A stretch of DNA of 64,000 bases, from the NCBI RefSeq assembly GCF_050563545.1, contig NZ_JBNXUM010000007.1, positions 124,001 to 188,000 on the forward strand. Direction: 5' to 3'. This document shows positions 51,502 through 59,619 of the stretch, in pieces. Every line of letters begins with the position of its first letter. The stretch's first letter is position 1. The position numbers and the translations under genes are program-made. The notes beneath the pieces were generated by a model. That model ran no database searches and was not told where the DNA came from. It saw only the letters and a program-made list of their open reading frames with translations. Origin of the DNA: Falsiroseomonas sp050563545. GTDB lineage: Bacteria > Pseudomonadota > Alphaproteobacteria > Acetobacterales > Acetobacteraceae.

Positions 51502-52377
51502 TCAGCCCGCAAGCACGTCGGCCACCGGCGTCTCGCGGAAGCCGTCGGTGCGGGCGCGCAGGTTGCTCGTGATGCAGACATCGAGGATCGCGGCCTCCTC
51601 GCCCGACCGCACCTCGGTCAGCAGTTCCGGCACGAGGTCCAGGATCGCGCCGGCGCGGACCGGCAGCGTGCCGATGCGCTTCAGCCGCATGCGCTCGAAC
51701 TGCCGTTTCGTGCAGGTGCCGGCGGACAGCCCGCAGCCGAAGAAGCCGCCGCGCACGTCGTCGAGCGTCGGTTCGTCCGCGAAGACGCGGCCGAGAACGC
51801 AGAGCCGGTACCAGGCGAGATGGCCGAAGGCGTGGCCGCGCTCGCAGACCAGGCCGGCGCCCCAGCCATCCTGGTCGCGCCAGGTCGGATCCGCCTCGGG
51901 CGAGGGAAAGTGGGCGTTGATCCCCTGCCCCCGGCAGGTCGGGAAGGCGAAGGCCTCGCCCATCTCCATGATGAAGGGCTGCGGCGCCGTCAGCACGCGC
52001 CTCTTCGCCCCCGGCGCCGGACCGCGGGCCAGCGTCTCGCGCAGCGCGGCCAGCATCGCGGCGCGCTTGCGCAGCGTGGCCTTGTCCATTTCAATCGCCT
52101 CGCACATCGCGAGGTCGCGGCCGCTGTCGATGATCGCCAGCGCGCGTTCCCGCGCCATGGGGCAGTCGATGCCGAGCCGGCCGAGGCCGTCCGCGACGAC
52201 GAGCCAGAAGACGGTATGGTCCTCGTCGTCAGGATCCTCAGCCGTCGCGCGGTAACGCTCGACGAGCAGGCCGAGGAGGTCGTCCGCGCCCAGCGGCAGC
52301 CGCGCCACCGCGGCGATCAGTCCCTTCAGGTCCCGCGCGACATCGCCGGCATGGAGCCCGGCCCCCCAGACGCCCAT
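51502..52377 (-). CDS. Unknown protein with MGxWGAG N-terminus
   Basis: A 291-residue soluble protein. MGVWGAGLHAGDVARDLKGLIAAV recalls the DUF4259-type N-terminus (MGTWG...D.A.D), but the match is only by eye. A Cys/His-bearing middle (GQGINAHFPSPEADPTWRDQDGWGAGLVCERGHAFGHLAWY) and FFGCGLSAGTCTKRQFERM follow. No signal peptide. The role is unknown. It converges on the SIMPL gene with almost no gap and lies downstream of the MBL-fold gene by 54 bases. Confidence 0.65.
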   Translation of the reverse strand: MGVWGAGLHAGDVARDLKGLIAAVARLPLGADDLLGLLVERYRATAEDPDDEDHTVFWLVVADGLGRLGIDCPMARERALAIIDSGRDLAMCEAIEMDKATLRKRAAMLAALRETLARGPAPGAKRRVLTAPQPFIMEMGEAFAFPTCRGQGINAHFPSPEADPTWRDQDGWGAGLVCERGHAFGHLAWYRLCVLGRVFADEPTLDDVRGGFFGCGLSAGTCTKRQFERMRLKRIGTLPVRAGAILDLVPELLTEVRSGEEAAILDVCITSNLRARTDGFRETPVADVLAG

Positions 52378-52431
52378 CGGCAGCCTCCCCGATGCAACCC
52401 GGGCAAGCCTGCCCCTAAGCGGGCGCGTGCG

Positions 52432-53088
52432 CTACCGCAGGAACGGATTGCTCCGCCGTTCCTCCCCGATGGTGGAGCCCGGACCGTGGCCGCAGAGGAA
52501 GCGCATCGCGTCGCCGAGCGGCAACAGCTTCGTCGTGATCGCCTCGATCAGCGCCTCGTGGTCGCCATAGGGAAAGTCGGTCCGCCCGATCGAGCCGCGG
52601 AAGATCACGTCGCCCACCAGCGCGAAGCCCAGCGCCCTCGACGCGAAGACCAGGTGCCCCGGCGTGTGGCCGGGACAATGCAGCACCTCGAAATCCTGGC
52701 CGGCGATCTGCACCGTGTCGTCTTCCGACAGCCAGCGGTCGGGGGTCGCGTTGTCCAGGCCCTCCAGCCCGTATTCCGCGGCCTGCGCGGCGATGCCCGA
52801 GAGCAGGAAATCATCGCGCCGGTCCGGCCCCTCGATCGGCACCGGCGCGCCCCCCTTCGCCTGCAGCAGGCGCTTGAGTTCCGCCGCACCGCCCGCGTGG
52901 TCGAGGTGACCATGCGTCAGCAGGATGCTCTCGACGGTGAAGCCCGCGCGGTCGATCGCCGCCGTGATGCGCGGCACGTCGCCGCCGGGATCCACCACCG
53001 TGCCCTTGCCGGTCTCGGCGTCCCAGACCAGGGCGCAGTTCTGCTGGAAGGGTGTCACCGCGATCTGCGCGGCCTTGATCGTCGCCAT
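52432..53088 (-). CDS. MBL-fold metallo-hydrolase, glyoxalase-II-like
   Basis: A 218-residue hydrolase with the binuclear metal motif THGHLDHAGGAAEL (HxHxDH) at about residues 58-66, followed by CPGHTPGH (ligand His) and FVLVGD-like ALVGDVIFRGSIGRTDFPYGDH (bridging Asp). CGHGPGSTIGEERRSNPFL is the C-terminal active-site part. This is the YcbL/GloB-like group acting on thioesters or similar compounds. The substrate is not known. Confidence 0.92.
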   Translation of the reverse strand: MATIKAAQIAVTPFQQNCALVWDAETGKGTVVDPGGDVPRITAAIDRAGFTVESILLTHGHLDHAGGAAELKRLLQAKGGAPVPIEGPDRRDDFLLSGIAAQAAEYGLEGLDNATPDRWLSEDDTVQIAGQDFEVLHCPGHTPGHLVFASRALGFALVGDVIFRGSIGRTDFPYGDHEALIEAITTKLLPLGDAMRFLCGHGPGSTIGEERRSNPFLR

Positions 53089-53118
53089 GCCCCGGCGTGC
53101 CGCGCCGGGGCGGCTTCG

Positions 53119-53550
53119 TCAATGGCCGAGGGCCTCGTGCAGGCGGCCGCGCTGCTGGGGCTCCTTCGACAGGCGCACGAAGACCTGGCGGGATTCCTCG
53201 GCGGTGGCGTTCGCGACCGCGCCGTCGGACAGCGCCGCAGCGCCCCACATCCAGGACGGCCAGGCATCCTCCCGCATCGCCCAGTCCGGAAAGAGCCGCC
53301 TGGCGGCGTCGCCGCACCACAGCAGCGACACCTCGACATGGCGGTCGTCGCGCAGGATGCGGGCGAAGCAGGACGTCACCTTGTCGCGCGGGCCTTCCAG
53401 CATCTGCATGAAGAGGTCGTGGCGGCAGATCAGGGCGCCGGTGATGCCGTCCCGCCCGTTGCGCTTGCGCGCGATGGCCATGATCGCCTCCAGCGCATTC
53501 GCGTCGAAGCCGAAGGGGCGGGAGGCGTAGACGAGCTGCAACACGCGCAT
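53119..53550 (-). CDS. BLUF-domain blue-light photoreceptor
   Basis: A 143-residue protein made almost entirely of one BLUF domain (residues 1-95), which binds FAD and senses blue light. The key residues are present: Tyr8 (LVYASR), Asn31 (RKRNGRDGITG) and Gln49 (FMQMLEGP), with RDDRH later. The last 45 residues are a short helical cap (NATAEESRQVFVRLSKEPQQRG), so there is no output enzyme domain. It would act by contacting a partner protein, which is not identifiable here. Gene neighbours (MBL hydrolase, mutL) give no hint. Confidence 0.92.
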   Translation of the reverse strand: MRVLQLVYASRPFGFDANALEAIMAIARKRNGRDGITGALICRHDLFMQMLEGPRDKVTSCFARILRDDRHVEVSLLWCGDAARRLFPDWAMREDAWPSWMWGAAALSDGAVANATAEESRQVFVRLSKEPQQRGRLHEALGH

Positions 53551-53593
53551 CGGCGCGCCTCCCGGGGAGAGGGAGGCGGAACGCTACACCCGA

Positions 53594-55381
53594 TCAGCGC
53601 CGCGCGAACAGCTTTTCCAGCTCGGCCTTGCCCAGCCGGATGAAGGTGGGACGGCCATGGCTGCAGGTCGCGGCGCGCGGCGTCGCCTCCATCTGGCGCA
53701 GCAGGGCGGCCATCTCCTCGCCCGTGAGGCGGCGCCCCGCCCGCACGGAACCGTGACAGGCGAGCCGCGCGATGGCGGCGTCCAGCCGGTCGGCGAGCGC
53801 CAGCGCCTCCCCGCTCTCGGCCAGCTCCTCCGCGATGTCGGCCAGCAGCGGGGCCGGGTCAGGGTTGCCGAGCAGGGCGGGTAACGCGCGGACCAGCACC
53901 GCGCCGGGGCCGAAGCCCTCGATCTCCAGGCCGAGCCGCGCGAGGTCCTCGGCCTGGTCCAGCAGGCGCGCGACGGCGGCCGAGGCCATCTCGACCACCG
54001 CGGGCAGCAGCAGGGGCTGCGCGCGCACGCCGCCGGATTGCAGCTGTTCCTTCAGCGCCTCATGGGTCAGGCGCTCATGCGCGGCGTGCTGGTCCACCAG
54101 CACGAGCGCGCCGTCAGGCGCCTCGGCCAGCACATAGGTGGAGAGCAGCTGCGCCAGCGGCCGCCCGAGCGGGCCTTCCTCCGCGACCGGCAGCGACGCG
54201 GGTTGCGGCACCGGCTGCGGCGTGGCGAAGCCGAGCGGCAGACGCGGCGCCGGCGGGCGTTGCGGCACGGGCTCCGGTCGCCAGCCCGGCAGGGGCTGCC
54301 AGCGCGGCGCGTCGACCGGCATGCCGAAGGGGGTGGGCGCGGCCTCGGCGAAGCCAGGCGCGGCGCCAGGCTGCGCGGAAGGGACGGCGGCGACGCCGAC
54401 CGCCAGCGCCCGGCGCAGCGCCGAGATCAGCATCCCGCGCACGCCCTCGGCGTCGCGGAAACGCAGCTCGGTCTTCATGGGATGGACGTTGACGTCCACC
54501 GCCTCGGGCGGGATCTCGAGGAAGAGTGCCGCCGCCGGGTGGCGGCCGCGCGGGATCAGCTCGCGATAGGCGACGCGCAGCGCGGTGCGCAGCTGCGGGT
54601 CGCGCACGGGCCGACGGTTGACGACGAGATGCTGGTACTCGCCGGTCGGGCGGTGATGCGTCGGCGCGGCGGCGAGGCCGGACAGCGACAGCCCGTCCCG
54701 CGTCGCCTCCACCGGTAGCGCCGCGGCGCCGAACTCTCCGCCGAGCAGTGCCACGATCCGCGCATCGCGGTCCTGCGGCGGCAGCGCCAGGACCTGGCGG
54801 CCGTCGAGCTCGACGCGGAAGCCGACCTCGGGCCAGGCCAGCGCGAGGCGCCGCACGGCCTCCACCGCTGCCTCGCCCTCGGACCGCGCGGATTTCAGGA
54901 AGGCGCGGCGGGCGGGGGTCGCGAAGAAGAGGTCGCGCACCTCGACGCGGGTGCCGGGCGCGCCGGCCGCCGGCGCGACCGCCGATTTGCGGCCGCCCTC
55001 GATCGTGATGGCATGCGCGCCGCCGGAGCCGTTCGTCGACGTCAGGGTCAGCCGCGCCACCGCGCCGATGGAGGGCAGCGCCTCGCCGCGGAAGCCCAGG
55101 GTGGCGATGCGGAACAGCGTCGCCTCCTCCGGCAGCTTGGAGGTGGCGTGGCGTTCGACCGCGAGGTCCAGCTCCTCGGCCGACATGCCGGAGCCGTCGT
55201 CTTCGACGAGGATACGGCCGATGCCGCCTTCCTCGAGCGTCACCGCGATGCGCCGCGCGCCGGCGTCGAGCGCGTTCTCCACCAGCTCCTTCACGGCGGC
55301 GGCCGGGCGCTCCACCACCTCGCCGGCGGCGATGCGGTTGGCGGTGGTTTCCGGCAGCAGGCGAATCAGCGACGCGGCCAT
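53594..55381 (-). CDS. mutL: DNA mismatch repair protein MutL
   Basis: A 595-residue GHKL ATPase. N-terminal IRLLPETTANRIAAGEVVERPAAAVKELVENALDAGA, DDGSGM and TLGFRGEALPSI form the ATP site. The C-terminal endonuclease motif DQHAAHERLTHE is intact, so this is the nicking MutL type found in bacteria without MutH. CSHGRPTFIRL near the end completes the active site. The start at 55381 (MAASLIRLLPETT) is preferred over a longer form. Divergent from the isomerase-family gene. Confidence 0.95.
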   Translation of the reverse strand: MAASLIRLLPETTANRIAAGEVVERPAAAVKELVENALDAGARRIAVTLEEGGIGRILVEDDGSGMSAEELDLAVERHATSKLPEEATLFRIATLGFRGEALPSIGAVARLTLTSTNGSGGAHAITIEGGRKSAVAPAAGAPGTRVEVRDLFFATPARRAFLKSARSEGEAAVEAVRRLALAWPEVGFRVELDGRQVLALPPQDRDARIVALLGGEFGAAALPVEATRDGLSLSGLAAAPTHHRPTGEYQHLVVNRRPVRDPQLRTALRVAYRELIPRGRHPAAALFLEIPPEAVDVNVHPMKTELRFRDAEGVRGMLISALRRALAVGVAAVPSAQPGAAPGFAEAAPTPFGMPVDAPRWQPLPGWRPEPVPQRPPAPRLPLGFATPQPVPQPASLPVAEEGPLGRPLAQLLSTYVLAEAPDGALVLVDQHAAHERLTHEALKEQLQSGGVRAQPLLLPAVVEMASAAVARLLDQAEDLARLGLEIEGFGPGAVLVRALPALLGNPDPAPLLADIAEELAESGEALALADRLDAAIARLACHGSVRAGRRLTGEEMAALLRQMEATPRAATCSHGRPTFIRLGKAELEKLFARR

Positions 55382-55488
55382 GGTCCCGATGCAGATGCGC
55401 CGCGCGGGCGGGCGGGGCAAGGCTCATCTGGCGCGCCGGGCGAGGCGGTGGCAGAGGTCCTTCACACCTGCCCGGGAAGGAGGCGACG

Positions 55489-56244
55489 ATGGACGCCCCA
55501 CAGGACGCCACGCAACAGCTCCGCCGCATCGGCATGCTGGTCCCCTCCAGCAACACCGTCGCCGAGCCCGCCACCGCCGCCATGCTGCAGGGCGTCGCCG
55601 GCGTGACGCTGCATGTCGCGCGATTCCGTGTGACGCGGCTCGACACCTCGGCGGAGGCGCTGGCGCAGTTCACCGCCGATCCGCTACTCGCCGCGGCCGA
55701 CCTGCTGATGGATGCGCATATGCACAGCGTCACGCTGAACGCGACGGCCGCCTGCTACACCGGCATGCGGCACGACCGCGCGCTGGTCGAGGCGCTGGCC
55801 GCCCGCGGCATCGCCGGCGACACCGCCATGCTCGCCCTGCTCGAGCTGCTGGCGGGCTTCGGCGCGACGCGCATCGGCCTCGTCACGCCCTTCCTGCACG
55901 ACGTCCAGGACGCCACGATCGGCGTGCTGGCGGAGGAAGGCATCGAGGTCGTCGCCGAGCGCCACCTGAACGACCCCGGCAATTTCTCCTTCGCCCGCTT
56001 CACGGATGAGCAGGTCACGGCCCTGACGCGGGAGGTCGCGGCGGCGCCGGGGGTCCAGGCCGTGGCCATCATCTCCACCAACCTGCGCGGGATGCGGGCC
56101 GCGGCGGCGGTGGAGCGGGAGAGCGGCATTCCCTGCCTCGACACCTGCGCGACCGCGCTCTGGGGCGCGCTGCGCCGGGCCGGGGTCGCGCCGTCGCTGG
56201 TGCGGGGCTGGGGCCGGCTTTTCGATCTGCCCCCGCGATCGTGA
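55489..56244 (+). CDS. Maleate cis-trans isomerase / Asp-Glu racemase family protein
   Basis: A 251-residue enzyme of the maleate isomerase and arylmalonate decarboxylase group. GMLVPSSNTVAEP near the N-terminus and the late STNLRGMRAAAAVERESGIPCLDTC are family segments. The first catalytic Cys is present (TAACYTG, Cys89), but the second is Ser196 (AIISTNLR) where SCTNLR is usual. AGGAGG precedes the ATG. It may be an isomerase or decarboxylase with altered chemistry. Confidence 0.82.
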   Translation: MDAPQDATQQLRRIGMLVPSSNTVAEPATAAMLQGVAGVTLHVARFRVTRLDTSAEALAQFTADPLLAAADLLMDAHMHSVTLNATAACYTGMRHDRALVEALAARGIAGDTAMLALLELLAGFGATRIGLVTPFLHDVQDATIGVLAEEGIEVVAERHLNDPGNFSFARFTDEQVTALTREVAAAPGVQAVAIISTNLRGMRAAAAVERESGIPCLDTCATALWGALRRAGVAPSLVRGWGRLFDLPPRS

Positions 56245-56329
56245 CCCCTTCGGATCGGCGCGGGGGCGTTGACGCCGCCCGCCCCGGCATGGGGAATCCC
56301 ACCCGGCGGGAAAGCGGGGGACCGGGACG

Positions 56330-57796
56330 ATGCGCATCAGCCAGAAGGCCGGCCTGCTGCTGGCGATCCTGCCGCTCGCGGCCTGCGGCCTGAGCGTCGA
56401 ACGCCGCGACCGGCTCGCCTCCAACCAGCGGGCGCTCGCCGAGGCCGAGGCGCGGGGGACCGCCCAGCAGGCCCGGATCTCGGAACTGGAAGCGGCGCTG
56501 GCCGCGGAGCGCGCGGCGCGCGGCAATCTCGAGGCGCTGGAAGGCCAGCTCGCCCGCGCGCGCGGTGCGCTCGCCAACGCTCAGCGCGGCCGTGGCGACA
56601 CGGAGCAGCAGGCGACCCGCCTGCGCGAGCAGATCGCAGCCGAGGAGAGCCGGCGCGATCTTTTGCAATCCCAGGTTGCGGGCTTGGCCGCGGACGACGC
56701 CCAGGCCCGCGCGCGCCTTGCCGAGACCGAGACGCGGCTCGCCGCGCTGCGCCAGCAGGAGACCCAGCAGCAGCAGGCGCTCGCCGCGCTGGAACAGCGC
56801 CGTGCGCAGGAGGAGCGGCGCCTGGCCGACCTCCAGGCCCAGGCCGGCGCCGCCGACCAGCGCCTGGCCGCGCTGCGCCAGGGCATCGCCCAGGAGGACC
56901 AGCGCCTGGCGGGTCTGCGCGGCCTGGTCGCCCAGGCCGAGACCCTGCTCGGCACCCGCAACCAGGCCGCGGCCGAGGCGGAGCGGCGTCTGAATGGCCT
57001 GCGCGAGCAGGCCGCGGCGGAGGAGCGCCGGTCCGGCGAGCTCCGCGCCGCCATCGCCCAGGCCGAGCAGCAGCTGGCCGAGCGCCGCACCGCCGGCGCC
57101 GCCGCCGAGCAGCGCCTGGCGGCCCTGCGCGGCGAGGCCGCCCAGGCCGAGCAGCGCCTTGCCGCGGCGCGGGAGGCCGGCGACCAGACAGCCGCCCGCA
57201 GCCGGGACCAGGCGGCTGAGGCGGAGCGCCGCATCGCCGCGCTGCGTGGCGAACTCGCGACCGTCGAACAGGGGCTCGCCGCCCAGCGCGACGCCGCCGG
57301 CCGGGCGCAGCAGGAACTCGCGGGGATCGTCGCCCAGCGCGACCAGGCCGCGACCGCGCTGCGCGGTTTCGAAAGCCGCAGCGCCGCACTGCGCGAGGAG
57401 ATCGGCACGGCGGAGCGCCGGCTGGCGGAGCTGCGCAACGGCACCGCCGCGCAGGAACGCAGCCTCGCCGCCGCGCGCGACCAGGCGCAGCAGGCGAGCG
57501 AGACGCTGGCCGCCCGCCGCGCCGAGCTCGCCGAGGCCGAGCAGCGCCTGGCCGCCGCCCGCGCCGCCGATGCGCCGCTCCGCAACCAGGCCGAGGCGTT
57601 GCGCGCGGAGGTCGCAGCCATGGAGCGGCGACGCGCCGAGCTCGGCACCGCCATCGCCGCCGCCGAGCAGCAACTGGCGCAGCAGCGGCGCGAACTGGCG
57701 GAGCTCGGCGCCCGGCTGGCGCGGGAGCGGGCCGCGCCGGGCAGCGGGGCCGAAGCGCCGCCGGGCGGCGGCGACAACAGCAGCCCGCCGCGCTAG
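56330..57796 (+). CDS. Long coiled-coil lipoprotein
   Basis: A 488-residue protein. MRISQKAGLLLAILPLAACG is a lipoprotein signal with lipobox LAAC (Cys19). Nearly all the rest is an A/Q/E/R coiled coil with recurrent AEQRLAALR-type units (for example EQRRAQEERRLADL, AEQQLAERRTAGAAAEQRLAAL); the last 20 residues are G/P-rich. It would be a membrane-tethered rod about 60 nm long if helical throughout (estimated from residues, 0.15 nm each). No enzymatic domain is visible. No family was recognised, and the degenerate repeats make similarity to other coiled coils uninformative. Confidence 0.8.
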   Translation: MRISQKAGLLLAILPLAACGLSVERRDRLASNQRALAEAEARGTAQQARISELEAALAAERAARGNLEALEGQLARARGALANAQRGRGDTEQQATRLREQIAAEESRRDLLQSQVAGLAADDAQARARLAETETRLAALRQQETQQQQALAALEQRRAQEERRLADLQAQAGAADQRLAALRQGIAQEDQRLAGLRGLVAQAETLLGTRNQAAAEAERRLNGLREQAAAEERRSGELRAAIAQAEQQLAERRTAGAAAEQRLAALRGEAAQAEQRLAAAREAGDQTAARSRDQAAEAERRIAALRGELATVEQGLAAQRDAAGRAQQELAGIVAQRDQAATALRGFESRSAALREEIGTAERRLAELRNGTAAQERSLAAARDQAQQASETLAARRAELAEAEQRLAAARAADAPLRNQAEALRAEVAAMERRRAELGTAIAAAEQQLAQQRRELAELGARLARERAAPGSGAEAPPGGGDNSSPPR

Positions 57797-58073
57797 CAGG
57801 TCCCAGCTCTGACGGGCCCTTCCTAGGCTCTGACGCCGCGCGTCACCGCAGGATTGCTCGCCCCTCGGCGCCGTCGGAAGATGAACGCCGAGGTGCGTCG
57901 TTAGCCCAAACACAACTTATACGGGTGTAACCGCCTGAGACGCTGCTAGAGGGTTGTTTTTTGACAATTCTCCGCACGCGCTACAGCGGGTTCGGGATTG
58001 ACCCCGCACGCCAGTAATTACTACCATAGGTTTAGTAAGCAGAATCCGCCACACGGATAAGGAGCAGCGGGCG
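57797..58073. other. Intergenic region with AT-rich promoter zone
   Basis: These 277 bases separate the coiled-coil lipoprotein from the response regulator. From 57900 they are AT-richer than their surroundings (CAAACACAACTTATACGGG, GTTGTTTTTTGACAATTC, AGTAATTACTACCATAGGTTTAGTAAGC) and hold two TTGAC boxes at 57961 and 57998. No gene is seen. Confidence 0.5.
57998..58027 (+). promoter_or_regulatory. Candidate promoter of the RTX locus
   Basis: TTGACC (57998-58003), 18-base spacer, TACCAT (58022-58027). It would start transcription about 40 bases upstream of the regulator at 58074. A second TTGACA box at 57961 has no matching -10. Confidence 0.4.
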
Positions 58074-58913
58074 ATGGGTCCTGCGGCAACGGGCCAGCAT
58101 GTCCTGCTGGCGGATCCCGGCAGCGCCAGCCGCCGGCGCATCGAGGAAGCCCTGCGCGAGCGGGGCTACGGCGTCGGCACCTGCGACGCGCCCGAGCGCG
58201 TGCTCGCCCTGATCTCCGGCCGCAACCCGCCCGACCTGCTGCTGCTCGGCGCCGGCCCGGCGCCGGAGCGCCTCGCCCTGCTCCGCCGCCTCCGCCGCGT
58301 CGTCGCCCTGCCCATCGTGCTGGTCGCCCATGGCAAGGCCGGCGAGGCCGACAGCGTCCCGGCGCTGGAATCCGGGGCGGATGACTACCTCGCGGCGGGG
58401 ATGCCGGTGGCCGAGATGCTGGCCCGCATCGGCGCCGTGCTGCGCCGCGCCGCCGGCCAGCCCCGGCCGGGCGCCGCCAGCGGCAGCGCCGCGCCGCGCT
58501 GCATCGAGGGCGGCTGGCGGCTCGCCGCATCACGTCGCGCGCTCGTCGCCGCCAGCGGCGAGGCCAGCATCCCGCTGACCGGTGCGGAATTCGAACTGCT
58601 GCGCCTGCTGGAGCAGGCCGGCGGCGAGCCCGTGGACCGCGAGACGATCTCGCGCCTGGTGTTCCGCCGGGCCTGGAGCGCCACGGACCGTGCGGTCGAC
58701 GGGCTGGTGAAGCGGCTGCGCCGCAAGCTCCAGGCCGAGGCGATCGCCTCGGTCCGGGGCGTCGGCTACGCGCTGTGCTTCGACGAAGCGCGGCAAGACG
58801 GCGCGAACACTGCCGAACCGTTACACTCGGAAGTGGAAATTTGTGCCCACACTCCGGTTGTATCGTCCACTGGTATGCAATCTGCGGTAGTAGAGCACCA
58901 GGCCCAGCACTGA
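58074..58913 (+). CDS. OmpR-type regulator with a degenerate receiver domain
   Basis: A 279-residue protein: receiver fold at 8-125 and winged helix at about 150-237 (IPLTGAEFELLRLLEQAGGEPVDRETI, RAVDGLVKRLRRKLQ, VRGVGYAL). The receiver lacks the phosphorylation site: only Asp14 of the acidic pair remains, the acceptor Asp is Gly59 (PDLLLLGAGP), the Thr/Ser is Ala85 and the Lys is Met110. It should therefore be independent of a kinase. A 40-residue tail after the winged helix is unusual, and its DNA is AT-richer than the rest, suggesting an overlapping promoter for the RTX gene that starts 27 bases on. AAGGAG lies upstream of the ATG. Confidence 0.87.
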   Translation: MGPAATGQHVLLADPGSASRRRIEEALRERGYGVGTCDAPERVLALISGRNPPDLLLLGAGPAPERLALLRRLRRVVALPIVLVAHGKAGEADSVPALESGADDYLAAGMPVAEMLARIGAVLRRAAGQPRPGAASGSAAPRCIEGGWRLAASRRALVAASGEASIPLTGAEFELLRLLEQAGGEPVDRETISRLVFRRAWSATDRAVDGLVKRLRRKLQAEAIASVRGVGYALCFDEARQDGANTAEPLHSEVEICAHTPVVSSTGMQSAVVEHQAQH

Positions 58914-58940
58914 CCGGCCAGGGATAAAGGAGGACGAGAG

Positions 58941-59609
58941 ATGACCGATTTCGCGACGCTGCCTGGCGGGATCTACATGGGCACCGACGGCAACGACAGC
59001 GTCGATGCCGACAGGCTCTTCCCGCGGGGGATCTTCGACAACCTGATCCTGACCTTCGGGGGCAACGACACGGTCAAGGCCGGCAAGGGCTTCGACGCGG
59101 CCGATCTCGGCGCCGGCGACGACAGCGGGCTCGGCAGCCAGGGCAACGATACGCTCCTCGGCGGCACCGGCAACGACTCGCTGGACGGCGCGCAGGGCCG
59201 GGACGTGCTCGACGGCGGCGACGGCAACGACGTGATCTCCGGCGGCCAGGGCGACGACAGGCTGAGCGGCGGCGCGGGCAGCGACATCATCGCCGGCGGT
59301 GACGGCAAGGACCTGATCATCGGCGGCTCCGGCGACGACGTGATGGCCGGCGGCAAGGGGCAGGACGTGTTCCTGTTCGAATCCGGCTTCGGCAAGGACG
59401 TCGTCCTCGACTTCCAGAAGGGCGACACCATCGCCATCCAGGCCAACATCAACGGCACGGGCATCACCAAGGCGGCGGACCTGGCGGGCTACGTGTCCGG
59501 CAACGCGGCGTCCTCGACCATCACGATCGGCGACGACACGATCAAGCTGGTCGGCGTGTCGAAGTCGGACCTGCTGGCCCACCTGAACGACTACGTGAAG
59601 ATCGTCTGA
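58941..59609 (+). CDS. Short RTX-type calcium-binding protein
   Basis: A 222-residue acidic protein with no Sec signal. Residues 40-142 hold a run of RTX nonapeptides (GGNDTVKAG, GGTGNDSLDG, GGDGNDVIS, GGQGDDRLSG, GGAGSDIIAG, GGSGDDVMAG), the calcium-folding beta roll of type I secreted proteins. The final 80 residues (FGKDVVLDFQKGDTIAIQ...DLLAHLNDYVKIV) fit the uncleaved C-terminal secretion signal region. AAAGGAGGA lies before the ATG. Lacking any enzymatic domain, it could be a structural surface or matrix protein. It is the first gene after the degenerate regulator and precedes glycosyltransferase and secretion genes. Confidence 0.9.
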   Translation: MTDFATLPGGIYMGTDGNDSVDADRLFPRGIFDNLILTFGGNDTVKAGKGFDAADLGAGDDSGLGSQGNDTLLGGTGNDSLDGAQGRDVLDGGDGNDVISGGQGDDRLSGGAGSDIIAGGDGKDLIIGGSGDDVMAGGKGQDVFLFESGFGKDVVLDFQKGDTIAIQANINGTGITKAADLAGYVSGNAASSTITIGDDTIKLVGVSKSDLLAHLNDYVKIV

Positions 59610-59619
59610 CCGCCCGGGC

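Noticed and set aside
57961..57966. TTGACA as the main -35 of the RTX locus.
   Set aside because: No acceptable -10 lies 16-18 bases downstream; the TTGACC box at 57998 pairs better with TACCAT.
59041..59340. DNA-level repetition in the RTX gene resembling a tandem or CRISPR-like array.
   Set aside because: The repetition is coding: imperfect nonapeptide units with varied codons, without conserved direct repeats and unique spacers.
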